Below are positions 8,662 through 16,876 of a stretch of 64,000 nucleotides of DNA, piece by piece. Below the pieces are notes generated by a model. That model was not told the origin of the DNA. It made no database searches and was given only the letters and a program-made list of their open reading frames with translations. Every line of letters starts with the position of its first letter. The first letter of the stretch is position 1. The DNA lies in the NCBI GenBank assembly GCA_003599455.1, contig QZKF01000011.1, positions 31,189 to 95,188 of the forward strand. Direction: 5' to 3'. A program made the position numbers and the translations under genes. This stretch comes from Comamonadaceae bacterium (GTDB taxonomy: Bacteria > Pseudomonadota > Gammaproteobacteria > Burkholderiales > Burkholderiaceae_C).

Positions 8662-9378
8662 ATGACATCTTCCCTGCTGATGATTGAAGACGACAGCCGC
8701 CTCGCCCAGATGGTGGTGGAGTACCTCGGCCAGTCGGGCTTCGAGGTCACCCACGCATCCGACGGCGAGCAGGGCCTGGAGCAGTTGCAGCTGATCCAGC
8801 CCGAGCTGGTGATCCTCGACCTGATGATGCCGGGCATCGACGGTCTGGAGGTGTGTCGGCGCATCCGCTCGCTGCAGGGCGACGCGTCCCGCGTGCCGGT
8901 GCTCATGCTCACGGCCAAGGGCGATCCGATGGACCGCGTCATCGGCCTCGAACTCGGTGCCGACGACTACCTGCCCAAGCCTTTCGAGCCGCGCGAGCTG
9001 CTGGCGCGCGTGCGCGCCGTGCTGCGCCGCCGCGGCGACAGCGGCAACGCCAGCGTGTCGCGCACCTCGCCGGTGTTGCGCTTCGGCTCGCTCGACATCG
9101 ACCGCGATGCGCGCACCGTGCAGGTGGCCGGCCAGCTCTGCGAGCTCACCTCGTACCAGTTCGACCTGCTGGTGGCCATGGCCGAACGTGCCGGGCGCGT
9201 GCTCACGCGCGACCAGATCATGGAGGCGGTGCGTGGCCGCGAGCTCGAGGCCTTCGACCGTTCGATCGACGTGCACATCGGCCGCATCCGCAACGCCATC
9301 GAGGCCGACAGCAAGGACCCCAAGCGCATCCTGACGGTGCGCGGTGTGGGCTACGTGTTCGCCAAGCAGCAGGACTGA
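8662..9378 (+). CDS. OmpR/PhoB-family response regulator
   Basis: 238 residues. An N-terminal receiver domain holds the acidic pair at E9/D10/D11, the phospho-acceptor D53 in LVILDLMMPG, and the conserved Lys in YLPKPFEP (about K106). A winged-helix DNA-binding domain occupies about 137-236 (LTSYQFDLLVAMAERAGRVLTRDQI and IRNAIE..ILTVRGVGYVF). The gene heads a two-gene operon with the histidine kinase, 28 bases apart. The closest described architecture is RstA; target genes are unknown. The 87-base divergent gap to the acyl-CoA synthetase should hold its promoter. Confidence 0.95.
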   Translation: MTSSLLMIEDDSRLAQMVVEYLGQSGFEVTHASDGEQGLEQLQLIQPELVILDLMMPGIDGLEVCRRIRSLQGDASRVPVLMLTAKGDPMDRVIGLELGADDYLPKPFEPRELLARVRAVLRRRGDSGNASVSRTSPVLRFGSLDIDRDARTVQVAGQLCELTSYQFDLLVAMAERAGRVLTRDQIMEAVRGRELEAFDRSIDVHIGRIRNAIEADSKDPKRILTVRGVGYVFAKQQD

Positions 9379-9406
9379 TGCCGCATCCGTCCGGCCTGGC
9401 CGCGCC

Positions 9407-10663
9407 ATGAGCACCCTGTTCGTCTCCCGTCTGTACGTGCGCATCTGGCTCGCGGTGGTGGCCGCGGTCACGGTGCTCACGCTGGTGGTCGGCTGGTTGT
9501 GGCAGCAGGCGCTGGACGAGGACCGTGCCGAGCGCGAGTCGCGTGTGACCCGCACGATCGTGGTGCGCGATGCCGCGCGCGAGATCGTGGGCGAGGCGCC
9601 GGCGCGCGCGGTGCGGCTTCCCGGCGAGGGCTGGGAATTTGAAGTGCTCATGAAGGACGGCCAGACGCTGTACGTGCTGCTGCCGCGCTCGAACCGGCCC
9701 GCTGGCGCCAACAACCCCGGGCGACGCGCACCCGCCTGGCTGCAGACACCGACCGGTTTTGCCTGGCTGCTGGGTTTTGTGGCCCTGGCCGTGGCCACCG
9801 GCGCCTACCCCATCGTGCGGCGCCTGACCAAACGCCTGGAAGCGCTGCAGAAGGGCGTGGAGCGCTGGGGCGACGGCGACCTCTCGACCCGCCTGCCGGT
9901 GCAGGGCCAGGACGAGGTGGCCTTTCTGGCCACGCGCTTCAACGCCGCGGCCGAGCGGGTGCAGACCCTGGTGCAGTCGCACAAGGCCTTGCTGGCCAAC
10001 GCTTCGCACGAGCTGCGTTCGCCGCTGGCGCGCATCCGCATGGGGCTGGAACTGCTCGGGCGCGACAGCGCCAGCGCGGCGCAACGCGCCGAGATCGCGC
10101 GCAGCATCGACGAACTGGACCAGCTGATCGACGAGATCCTGCTCGCCAGCCGGCTGGACCTGCGCGACGCGCGCGATGCCTCCACTCTGGGGCCGACCGA
10201 GGAGGTCGACCTGGTGGGGCTGGCGGCCGAAGAGTGCGCGCGCACCGGCGCCGACCTGGACATCGCGCCCGGCGCCTCCCCCGTGCTCGTGCAGGGCCAG
10301 GCGCGGCTGCTGCGCCGGGTGTTGCGCAACCTGCTGGAGAACGCCCGCCGCTACGGCAACCCCGGTGCTTCGGGCGATGCGCAGGTGCGCCTGAGCATCT
10401 TCGCGCCCACGTCGACGGGCATGGCTGCCGGCCCGCGGCGCGTGGCGCTGTGGGTGGAAGACCGGGGCCCGGGCGTGCCACCCGATCAGCGCGCGCGCAT
10501 CTTCGAGCCGTTCTACCGGCTGCCGGGCGCCAGCGAGCGCGAAGGTGGCGTGGGACTGGGCCTGTCGCTGGTCAAGACCATCGTCGAGCGCCACGGCGGC
10601 AGCGTGCGCTGCGAGGACCGCCCCGGCGGCGGTGCCCGCTTCGTGGTTGACCTGCCGGTCTGA
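9407..10663 (+). CDS. Sensor histidine kinase, partner of the preceding regulator
   Basis: 418 residues. TM1 is at about 13-33, a periplasmic sensor loop at about 34-117, TM2 at about 118-136 and a HAMP region at about 137-190. The H-box is ASHELRSPLARIR with phospho-acceptor His201. A HATPase_c domain follows, with N-box NLLENARRYG, G1 DRGPGVPPDQ, F-box FEPFYR and G2 VGLGLSLVK. All catalytic elements are intact. The compact sensor loop resembles RstB-like kinases. It is cotranscribed with the response regulator. The signal is unknown. Confidence 0.95.
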   Translation: MSTLFVSRLYVRIWLAVVAAVTVLTLVVGWLWQQALDEDRAERESRVTRTIVVRDAAREIVGEAPARAVRLPGEGWEFEVLMKDGQTLYVLLPRSNRPAGANNPGRRAPAWLQTPTGFAWLLGFVALAVATGAYPIVRRLTKRLEALQKGVERWGDGDLSTRLPVQGQDEVAFLATRFNAAAERVQTLVQSHKALLANASHELRSPLARIRMGLELLGRDSASAAQRAEIARSIDELDQLIDEILLASRLDLRDARDASTLGPTEEVDLVGLAAEECARTGADLDIAPGASPVLVQGQARLLRRVLRNLLENARRYGNPGASGDAQVRLSIFAPTSTGMAAGPRRVALWVEDRGPGVPPDQRARIFEPFYRLPGASEREGGVGLGLSLVKTIVERHGGSVRCEDRPGGGARFVVDLPV

Positions 10664-10951
10664 CGCCCGCCCGGCGCCCGGGCACCGCTGGTCTGCGCCG
10701 GCAGCCTTTGGTCCATCCGCCGGTACATGTCCGCATCGGGACAGTTCTTTGATTTCTGGGGATTTTTTCGGGTTTTATTACCCGGGAAATACGGCGCTTT
10801 CCCACAAATGGGGGATGGCCGAAATCCATGCCGCGGCGCACAATTCAGCCGTTGCTGTCACAACATCACAACAACGGATCCGGCAAACAACTTACGTGTC
10901 CACAAAACGTTTGAATCTGGTCTCCCAACGACGTCCCTTCAAGGACTTTCA
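10664..10951. other. Gene-free stretch between kinase gene and polysaccharide locus
   Basis: About 290 bases without a credible coding frame. It is visibly more AT-rich than its surroundings around 10741-10790 and contains a small hairpin (CGGGT/ACCCG arms, 10769-10784) and another (GTCC/GGAC arms near 10932-10945) just before the terminator at 10952. The terminator reads in plus orientation although the annotated downstream gene is on the minus strand, so a plus-strand transcript of up to about 200 nt ending there is possible. I could not identify a convincing promoter or a known RNA family. Confidence 0.4.
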
Positions 10952-10978
10952 AAAGCCACCGCAAGGTGGCTTTTTTTT
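10952..10978 (+). terminator. Rho-independent terminator, probably bidirectional
   Basis: Nine-base-pair stem AAAGCCACC/GGTGGCTTT with a GNRA-type GCAA loop, followed by a run of eight T. Read on the minus strand, the same stem lies just past the stop of the WbpM-like gene and is followed by TTTTG, so it can also end the long polysaccharide operon. It lies only a few bases outside the coding frame. Confidence 0.85.
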
Positions 10979-10980
10979 GG

Positions 10981-12972
10981 TCAGGCGCGCACGGCGTCCA
11001 GGTTGTTGCCGGGCGAGGAATGCACCCAGTCGACCACCTCCCCGGCGGGCTGGTACCCCTGCACGCACACCTGCAGCAGCCCCCGCACCGCGGCCACGTC
11101 GTTGTGCACCATGGCCTCGTCCAGCGCCTTGAGCAGGGTCTGCAGCTCACCCCAGGGCAGGCAGTCTTCCTGCGCTTTCATGATGCGCGCGTGCTGGGTG
11201 GGCTGGGGGTTGTCGCCGATCAGCAGTTCCTCGTACAGCTTCTCGCCGGGACGCAGGCCGGTGATCTGTATCTCGATGTCGCCGGTGGGGTTCTGCTCGC
11301 TCTTCACCTGCAGGCCCGACAGCTCCACCATGCGCTGGGCCAGGTCGATGATGCGCACCGGCTCGCCCATGTCCAGCACGAACACGTCGCCGCCGTGCGC
11401 CATGGCCCCGGCCTGGATCACCAGCTGGGCCGCTTCGGGAATCGTCATGAAATAGCGCGTGATGTCCGGGTGTGTGAGCGTGATCGGCCCGCCGTTCTGG
11501 ATCTGCTCGCGAAACAGCGGCACGACCGAGCCGCTGGAGCCGAGCACATTACCGAAACGCACCATGCAGAACGTGGTGTCGCCGGGTTCGGCCGCCAGCG
11601 CCTGCAGCACCATCTCGGCCAGGCGCTTGCTGGCGCCCATCACGTTGGTGGGCCGCACGGCCTTGTCGGTGCTGATCAGCACGAAATGGCGGGCGCCCGC
11701 CGCCTGCGCCGCGCGCGCGCACACCCAGGTGCCCCACACGTTGTTGCGCAGGCCCTGCACCGGGTTGTGTTCCACCAGCGGCACGTGTTTGTAGGCGGCG
11801 GCGTGGTACACGGTCTCGGGCCGCCAGGCCTGCATGATCTGCGCGATGCGCGCCTCGTCCTGCACCGAGGCCAGCAGGGGCACGAGCTGAACGGCGGGCG
11901 TGGTGCGCGTGTCGCCGCCGCCCTCCAGTGGATCGGTCTCGCTGCCCAGCAGGGCGACGAGCTCGCGGTGGATCTGGTACAGCGCGAACTCGCTGTTCTC
12001 CACCAGCAGCAGCGTGTGCGGCTGACAGGCCGCTATCTGGCGGCACAGCTCGCTGCCGATGCTGCCGCCGGCACCGGTGATGGCCACCACCTTGCCGTGG
12101 ATCAGGCGGTTGAGCAGCGCGCTGTCGGGCGCGACCGGTTCGCGGCCCAGCAGGTCCTCGATGTCGAGTTCGCGCACGTCGCTGAGCGTGACCCGGCCCG
12201 ACGCCAGGTCGCTCATGCCGGGCAGCGTGCGCACGTGCACGGGCAGGTGGCGCAGGGTGTCGAGGATGTGCAGGCGCTGTTCGCGCGTCACCGAAGGCAC
12301 AGCCAGCAGCACGTCGGTCACGCCCAGGTCGGGGATCAGTTGCGACAGCTCGGCCGGGTCGTACACCATGCGCCCGTCCAGGCTGTTGCCTTGCAGGCGC
12401 CCGTCGTCGTCCAGAAAGCCCAGCAGGCGGTATTCGGTGCTGCGCGACAGGGCGGCCGCCAGTTGCCGGCCGGCTTGACCACCGCCGTAGATCAGCACAC
12501 CCGGCAGGTGCTCGCGCTGCAGCAGGGTGCGGTACAGGCCACCCAGCCAGTAGCGCACCACCACGCGGCTTAAGCCCACCGCGACCAGCAGCAGCAGCGG
12601 CTGGATCACGCCCACGGTGCGGGGCACGCCGGGCACGCTCACCACGGTGAACACGGTGGCGAAGAACAGCGCATACAGGCCCATGGCCTGGGCCAGGCTC
12701 ACCATGGCGTTCCAGCCTGCGTAGCGGAAGATGGCACGGTACAGGCCGAACCGGATGAAGAGCGGCAGTGCCATCAGCACCGAGCCCATGACGGCCCACC
12801 AGTGCGCCGGCGCCAGCTGCACCCAGTGTTCGAGGCGCAGGCACAGCGCAAGCCAGACCGTGAGCACGCACAGCGCGATGTCCACCGCCACGGCGAGCAG
12901 GCGCTTGGCGACCCGCGGCATGTGCAGCAGCGATGCCGCGGCAAAGCCTCTTTTGTTGTCCCTGATGTCCAT
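10981..12972 (-). CDS. UDP-N-acetyl-hexosamine 4,6-dehydratase, WbpM/CapD family
   Basis: 663 residues. Four N-terminal membrane helices lie within about 25-150, then a first nucleotide-binding fold (VLIYGGGQAGRQL, about 159-171). The catalytic SDR-like domain follows, with NAD motif TGAGGSIGSE at 299-308. The usual Tyr of the SDR active site is replaced in VMGASKR, the Ser-Met-Lys arrangement known for WbpM. The enzyme makes the 4-keto-6-deoxy intermediate from UDP-GlcNAc, leading to UDP-QuiNAc or UDP-FucNAc. It is the last gene of the operon, 8 bases after the sugar transferase. The start choice (MDIRDNK) lacks a clear Shine-Dalgarno, and a later Met18 is possible. Confidence 0.93.
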   Translation of the reverse strand: MDIRDNKRGFAAASLLHMPRVAKRLLAVAVDIALCVLTVWLALCLRLEHWVQLAPAHWWAVMGSVLMALPLFIRFGLYRAIFRYAGWNAMVSLAQAMGLYALFFATVFTVVSVPGVPRTVGVIQPLLLLVAVGLSRVVVRYWLGGLYRTLLQREHLPGVLIYGGGQAGRQLAAALSRSTEYRLLGFLDDDGRLQGNSLDGRMVYDPAELSQLIPDLGVTDVLLAVPSVTREQRLHILDTLRHLPVHVRTLPGMSDLASGRVTLSDVRELDIEDLLGREPVAPDSALLNRLIHGKVVAITGAGGSIGSELCRQIAACQPHTLLLVENSEFALYQIHRELVALLGSETDPLEGGGDTRTTPAVQLVPLLASVQDEARIAQIMQAWRPETVYHAAAYKHVPLVEHNPVQGLRNNVWGTWVCARAAQAAGARHFVLISTDKAVRPTNVMGASKRLAEMVLQALAAEPGDTTFCMVRFGNVLGSSGSVVPLFREQIQNGGPITLTHPDITRYFMTIPEAAQLVIQAGAMAHGGDVFVLDMGEPVRIIDLAQRMVELSGLQVKSEQNPTGDIEIQITGLRPGEKLYEELLIGDNPQPTQHARIMKAQEDCLPWGELQTLLKALDEAMVHNDVAAVRGLLQVCVQGYQPAGEVVDWVHSSPGNNLDAVRA

Positions 12973-12980
12973 CGATTTTT

Positions 12981-13544
12981 TTAGTGGGCCACGCCGTCGC
13001 GGCGCAGCACTTTCACGAACGTCATCCAGAGTATGCGCACGTCAAACCACAGGCTCTGGCGCCGCAGGTATTCTGCATCCAGCGCGACCTTCTGCGGAAT
13101 CGGCAGTTCGTCGCGCCCGTTGACCTGGGCCCAGCCGGTGAGCCCCGGCACCAGATCGTGCACGCCCTGCTGCGTGCGCAGGGCGATCAGGTCGTCCTGG
13201 TTGAACAGGGCGGGGCGGGGGCCCACGAAGCTCATGTCGCCCCGCAGGATGCTCCAGAGCTGGGGCAGTTCGTCCAGGCTGCTCTTGCGCAGGAAGGGGC
13301 CGATCGGCGTGAGGTACCTGGCCGGGTCGGTCAGCAGGTGGGTGGCGACGGCGGGGGTGTCGACCCGCATGCTGCGGAACTTGGGCATGCGGAAGATGCG
13401 GTTGTGGCGGCCGACGCGGTCGCTCCAGTACAGGGCCGGACCGGGCGAGGTGAGGCGCACGGCGAGCGCGACCAGCATCACCGGCACGAGCAGCACGAAA
13501 CCCGCGCCCAGCGCCAGCAGCAGGTCGAACAGGCGCTTCTTCAC
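12981..13544 (-). CDS. Initiating sugar-phosphate transferase (bacterial sugar transferase family)
   Basis: 187 residues from a GTG that overlaps the upstream stop as GTGA, indicating translational coupling. One N-terminal membrane segment (about 8-30) is followed by the family core: FRMPKFRSMR, KSSLDELPQLWSILRGDMSFVGPRPAL and PGLTGWAQVNGR. The size and single membrane segment match the short PglC/WecP-like monotopic enzymes that transfer a sugar-1-phosphate to undecaprenyl phosphate. Given WbpM and the epimerase beside it, the sugar is probably D-QuiNAc or D-FucNAc (inference). It would start repeat-unit assembly on the cytoplasmic face. Confidence 0.93.
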   Translation of the reverse strand: MKKRLFDLLLALGAGFVLLVPVMLVALAVRLTSPGPALYWSDRVGRHNRIFRMPKFRSMRVDTPAVATHLLTDPARYLTPIGPFLRKSSLDELPQLWSILRGDMSFVGPRPALFNQDDLIALRTQQGVHDLVPGLTGWAQVNGRDELPIPQKVALDAEYLRRQSLWFDVRILWMTFVKVLRRDGVAH

Positions 13545-14488
13545 CGCGCGATCCCCGCCGCCGCCCGGCGCAGGCCCTCGTCCACACCGATGGGGGGCGT
13601 CCAGCCCAGTGTCTGCCGCGTGTGCGTGATGTCGACCTGCAGGCTGCCGAGCAGGCGCTGCGCCACGTCGCCCTTGCCGAGCGCGGCAGCACCCAGACGC
13701 AGCAGCGCAGGCGGCACCGGGATCAGGCGAGCGGGGCTGCCCATGGCCCGCCCCATGCGGCGCAGCAGACCGGTGGTGGAGAGGTCCTCGCCGTCGCTCA
13801 CCAGGAAGGTCTGGTTCGCGGCGGCGGGGTGGTCGATGCAGGTGATGAGCAGATCGACCAGGTTGTCCAGCGCCACCAGGCTGCGGCGGTTGTCGTTGAC
13901 GGCGCCGAGCGGCAGGGGAATGCCGCGCTGAAGCCAGCGCATGAGGGCCGCGAAGTTGGCCTTGACGCCCGGACCATAGACCAGGGGCGGGCGGACGATG
14001 ACGACTTCCATGCCGGTGTCGGCCGCGATCCGGCGCAGGCCTTGTTCGGCCTCCATCTTGGAGATGCCGTACGCGTCCTGCGGGGCGGGGGCATCGGCCG
14101 CGGTGAAGGGGTGGCCTGCCGCCGTGCCCTCGCCGTTGACCTTGACCGAGCTGACGAAGACGAAGCGGCGCACGCCGGCGGCGGCGGCCTGGCGGGCGAG
14201 GTGGAGCGTGCCGGCGGTGTTGGTCTGACGGAACGCCGCGAGCGGGTCTGCCGAGCGGTCGTCCATGATGTGGACGCGCGCGGCGAGGTGAACGACGGTT
14301 TGTGCGCCCACCAGCGCAGGCGCCCATGAGGTTTCCGCATCGATCGACCCCGTCGAGAACGCGCGGGTGCCCTCGGGCGCCTGCGCCGCATGCCGTCCGG
14401 CGGCATGGACGCCAAGGCCGCGGCGCATGGCTTGATGGCAGAGCGTGCGCCCGACGAAGCCGCTGGCGCCCGTGATGAGCACCGTCAT
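13541..14488 (-). CDS. NAD-dependent epimerase/dehydratase (WbpV-like 4-reductase candidate)
   Basis: 315 residues. Extended SDR with the N-terminal glycine motif TGASGFVG, an FVFVSSVKVNGEG catalytic-Ser strand and YGISK as the Tyr-Lys pair. Next to a WbpM-type dehydratase and an initiating sugar transferase, the likely job is reducing the 4-keto group to give UDP-D-QuiNAc or UDP-D-FucNAc, as WbpV does in Pseudomonas (inference from context and fold). It overlaps both neighbours by 4 bases (ATGA upstream, GTGA downstream), so translation is probably coupled. Confidence 0.88.
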   Translation of the reverse strand: MTVLITGASGFVGRTLCHQAMRRGLGVHAAGRHAAQAPEGTRAFSTGSIDAETSWAPALVGAQTVVHLAARVHIMDDRSADPLAAFRQTNTAGTLHLARQAAAAGVRRFVFVSSVKVNGEGTAAGHPFTAADAPAPQDAYGISKMEAEQGLRRIAADTGMEVVIVRPPLVYGPGVKANFAALMRWLQRGIPLPLGAVNDNRRSLVALDNLVDLLITCIDHPAAANQTFLVSDGEDLSTTGLLRRMGRAMGSPARLIPVPPALLRLGAAALGKGDVAQRLLGSLQVDITHTRQTLGWTPPIGVDEGLRRAAAGIAR

Positions 14489-15729
14489 GGGGATTTCACC
14501 CTGGGGGACGACGCCGCGCCCACTTCGGAAAAGAAGGCCAGCAGCCGATCCATCAGGCGGTCCCGGTCGAACTCGCTCTCGGCGTACTGGCGGCCACGTG
14601 CGCCCATGGCCAAGCGCTCGTCGGGGCTCATGCCTGCCATGCGCTCGATGGCGTTCACCAGCCCCTGCGCATCGCCGGCAGGGCAGACCAGGCCCGCTCC
14701 TGCCGCCTCGATGGCGCTGGCCCCCTCGCCATCGAGCATGCCCAGGATGGGCTTGCCGGCCAGCAGGTAGGACTGCACCTTGCCCGGTATCGTCATGCTG
14801 AAGGTCGGATCGGCTTTCAGCGAAGCGATGAGCGCGTCGGCGTGTGCGTAGAAAGACGGCATTCTCTCGACTGGAAAACGCCCCAGCAGCAGCACGCGCT
14901 CGTGCAGTTGTCGTCGCGCAATTTCGCCCTTGACCCATTCGAAACGACGCCCATCGCCCACGATCAGCCATCGGACGCGCTCGTTGTGCCGCAGCAGTTC
15001 GGCGGCATCCAGGATGGCAGGAAAGTCCTGGGCCTCTCCGATGTTTCCGGCGAAGAGAATGCTGAAGGTGTCGGTGGCCGGGGGCACTTCAGGCGCTCGT
15101 GCCCCATCGGCCTGCAGGAACAGGCTCTCCGCCCAGCTGGGAAAGTAGCGGACCTTCGAGCGGTCCCGGCAGTAGTGGCCGATGCTGTCGATAAAGGCCC
15201 GCGACTGTCCCAGTACCAGGGCGCAACGGTTGTAGATGAAGCTGACGAGGTGGCCCACCATTCGCAACACGATGGGAGAGCGCACGGCCCCCACGGCCGC
15301 CAGGGTCTCTGGCCAGAGATCGAGCACCCACAGGACCACGGGGGCCCGCTTGAGTCGTCCGAGCAGGACGGCCGGTATGCCGACCGTGATCGGTGACGGT
15401 TCGTACACGAAGATCACGTCGGCGCGCAGGCCACGCAACAGCCATGGCCCCCAGAGGCAGCCACCGATCACGAAGCTCAGGTAGTTGAGCATCAGCCGCA
15501 TCGCGCCCTGTGAGCGGGCCAGCATGGGCACGCGGTGCACTCGGGCCCCCTCATAGTCACTGAAGCGCTCGGGCGCACGCGCGAACTCCGGGAACACCTG
15601 CCCGTCCGGGTAGTTGGGCTTGCCCGTCAACACGGTGACTTCGTGCCCCCGGGTCACCCATTCCTTGACGAGATCGTTGATCCGGAAGTTCTCAGGCCAG
15701 AAGTACTGGCTGACGACAAGAATCTTCAC
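14485..15729 (-). CDS. Glycosyltransferase, GT4 family, WbuB-like
   Basis: 414 residues from a GTG start (KILVVSQYFWPE). GT-B fold. The N-terminal half has the FWPENFRINDLVKEW and LTGKPNYPDG motifs typical of WbuB-like L-FucNAc transferases. The C-terminal half has the nucleotide-sugar E-x7-E type region around GKVQSYLLAGKPILGMLDGEGASAIEAAGAG. The neighbouring fnlA-fnlB-fnlC genes make UDP-L-FucNAc, which supports an L-FucNAc (or L-QuiNAc) transferase. It is cytoplasmic or membrane-associated. It overlaps the following epimerase gene by 4 bases. Confidence 0.9.
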   Translation of the reverse strand: MKILVVSQYFWPENFRINDLVKEWVTRGHEVTVLTGKPNYPDGQVFPEFARAPERFSDYEGARVHRVPMLARSQGAMRLMLNYLSFVIGGCLWGPWLLRGLRADVIFVYEPSPITVGIPAVLLGRLKRAPVVLWVLDLWPETLAAVGAVRSPIVLRMVGHLVSFIYNRCALVLGQSRAFIDSIGHYCRDRSKVRYFPSWAESLFLQADGARAPEVPPATDTFSILFAGNIGEAQDFPAILDAAELLRHNERVRWLIVGDGRRFEWVKGEIARRQLHERVLLLGRFPVERMPSFYAHADALIASLKADPTFSMTIPGKVQSYLLAGKPILGMLDGEGASAIEAAGAGLVCPAGDAQGLVNAIERMAGMSPDERLAMGARGRQYAESEFDRDRLMDRLLAFFSEVGAASSPRVKSP

Positions 15730-15741
15730 GGCGCGCCAGGC

Positions 15742-16869
15742 TCACTTCTTCCACACGACACGGTTCACATAGTCGGTATAGCTGTGGATGATGCGCACGA
15801 CCTTGTCCGAGACGTTGGGCATGCTGTAGTCGGCCACGGGACGCAGCAGGCGCTGCTCGCCGCGAGGCTGCGAGGCCAGGATCACCAGGCCCTGCAGCAC
15901 CCGTTCGGTTTCGAGGCCCACCATCATCACGGCCGCCTCTTCCATGCCCTCAGGCCGCTCGTGCGCCTCGCGCAGGTTGAGCGCGGGAAAGTTCAGGATC
16001 GACGATTCCTCGTTGATCGTGCCACTGTCGGATAGCACGGCCCGCGCCTGGATCTGCAGCTGGTTGTAGTCGGTGAAGCCCAGCGGCTTGAGCAACCGCA
16101 CCAGCGGGTGGAACGAGACGGCCCTGGCTTCCACGCGCTTCTGGGTGCGCGGGTGCGTGGACACAATCACCGGCAGGCCATGCTGTTCGGCCACCTTGTT
16201 CAACACGTCCACCAGCTTGAGGAACTGCGCGTCCGAGTCGATATTCTCCTCGCGGTGCGCGCTGACGATGAAGAAGCGGCCTTTCTCCAGGCCCAGCGTG
16301 CTGAGCACCTGCGAGGCGTCGATGCGGGGCCGGTAGTGGGCGAGCACCTCGGCCATCGGGCTGCCCGTCTTGATCACCATGTCGGGCGGCAGGCCTTCGC
16401 GCAGCAGATATTCGCGGGCGATGCTGCTGTAGGTGAGGTTAATGTCCGCCGTGTGGTCGACGATACGGCGATTGATTTCCTCAGGCACGCGCATGTCGAA
16501 GCAGCGATTGCCGGCCTCCATGTGAAAGATGGGGATCTTCCGGCGTTTGGCCGGGATCACTGAGAGGCAGCTGTTCGTGTCGCCGAGCACCAGAACCGCC
16601 TCTGGCGAGTGGCGCGCCAACAGCGCATCGATGCGGCCAATGATGTTGCCGATGGTCTCGGCGGCTGTTCCTCCCGCCGCTTCTAGGAAGTGATCCGGTT
16701 TGCGAATACCCAGATCATCGAAAAAGATCTGGTTCAATTCGTAGTCGTAGTTCTGCCCGGTATGAACGATCTCGTGTCGGCAGTGCTCGTCGAGACGTGC
16801 CATCACACGAGACAGACGGATGATCTCGGGGCGCGTGCCCACGATCGTCATGACATGGAGTTGTTTCAT
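15742..16869 (-). CDS. fnlC: UDP-N-acetylglucosamine 2-epimerase type, final UDP-L-FucNAc step
   Basis: 375 residues from MKQLHVMTIVGTRPE. WecB-type non-hydrolysing 2-epimerase fold. Motifs are VGTRPEIIRLS, VLGDTNSCLS, HMEAGNRCFD..VPEEINRRIVDH, STHPRT and SDSGTINEESSIL. Placed after fnlA and fnlB homologues, it should convert UDP-2-acetamido-2,6-dideoxy-L-talose to UDP-L-FucNAc (FnlC/CapG role). The HMEAGNRCFD variant with Asn-Arg is consistent with this subgroup rather than WecB (from memory of the family). The chosen Met lies 8 bases after the fnlB stop; earlier in-frame starts would overlap fnlB. Confidence 0.9.
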   Translation of the reverse strand: MKQLHVMTIVGTRPEIIRLSRVMARLDEHCRHEIVHTGQNYDYELNQIFFDDLGIRKPDHFLEAAGGTAAETIGNIIGRIDALLARHSPEAVLVLGDTNSCLSVIPAKRRKIPIFHMEAGNRCFDMRVPEEINRRIVDHTADINLTYSSIAREYLLREGLPPDMVIKTGSPMAEVLAHYRPRIDASQVLSTLGLEKGRFFIVSAHREENIDSDAQFLKLVDVLNKVAEQHGLPVIVSTHPRTQKRVEARAVSFHPLVRLLKPLGFTDYNQLQIQARAVLSDSGTINEESSILNFPALNLREAHERPEGMEEAAVMMVGLETERVLQGLVILASQPRGEQRLLRPVADYSMPNVSDKVVRIIHSYTDYVNRVVWKK

Positions 16870-16876
16870 TTCGATC

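Noticed and set aside
10727..11455. A 242-codon plus-strand frame starting in the gene-free gap
   Set aside because: It runs antisense into the conserved WbpM-like gene, crosses the terminator hairpin and has no ribosome-binding site or recognisable motif.
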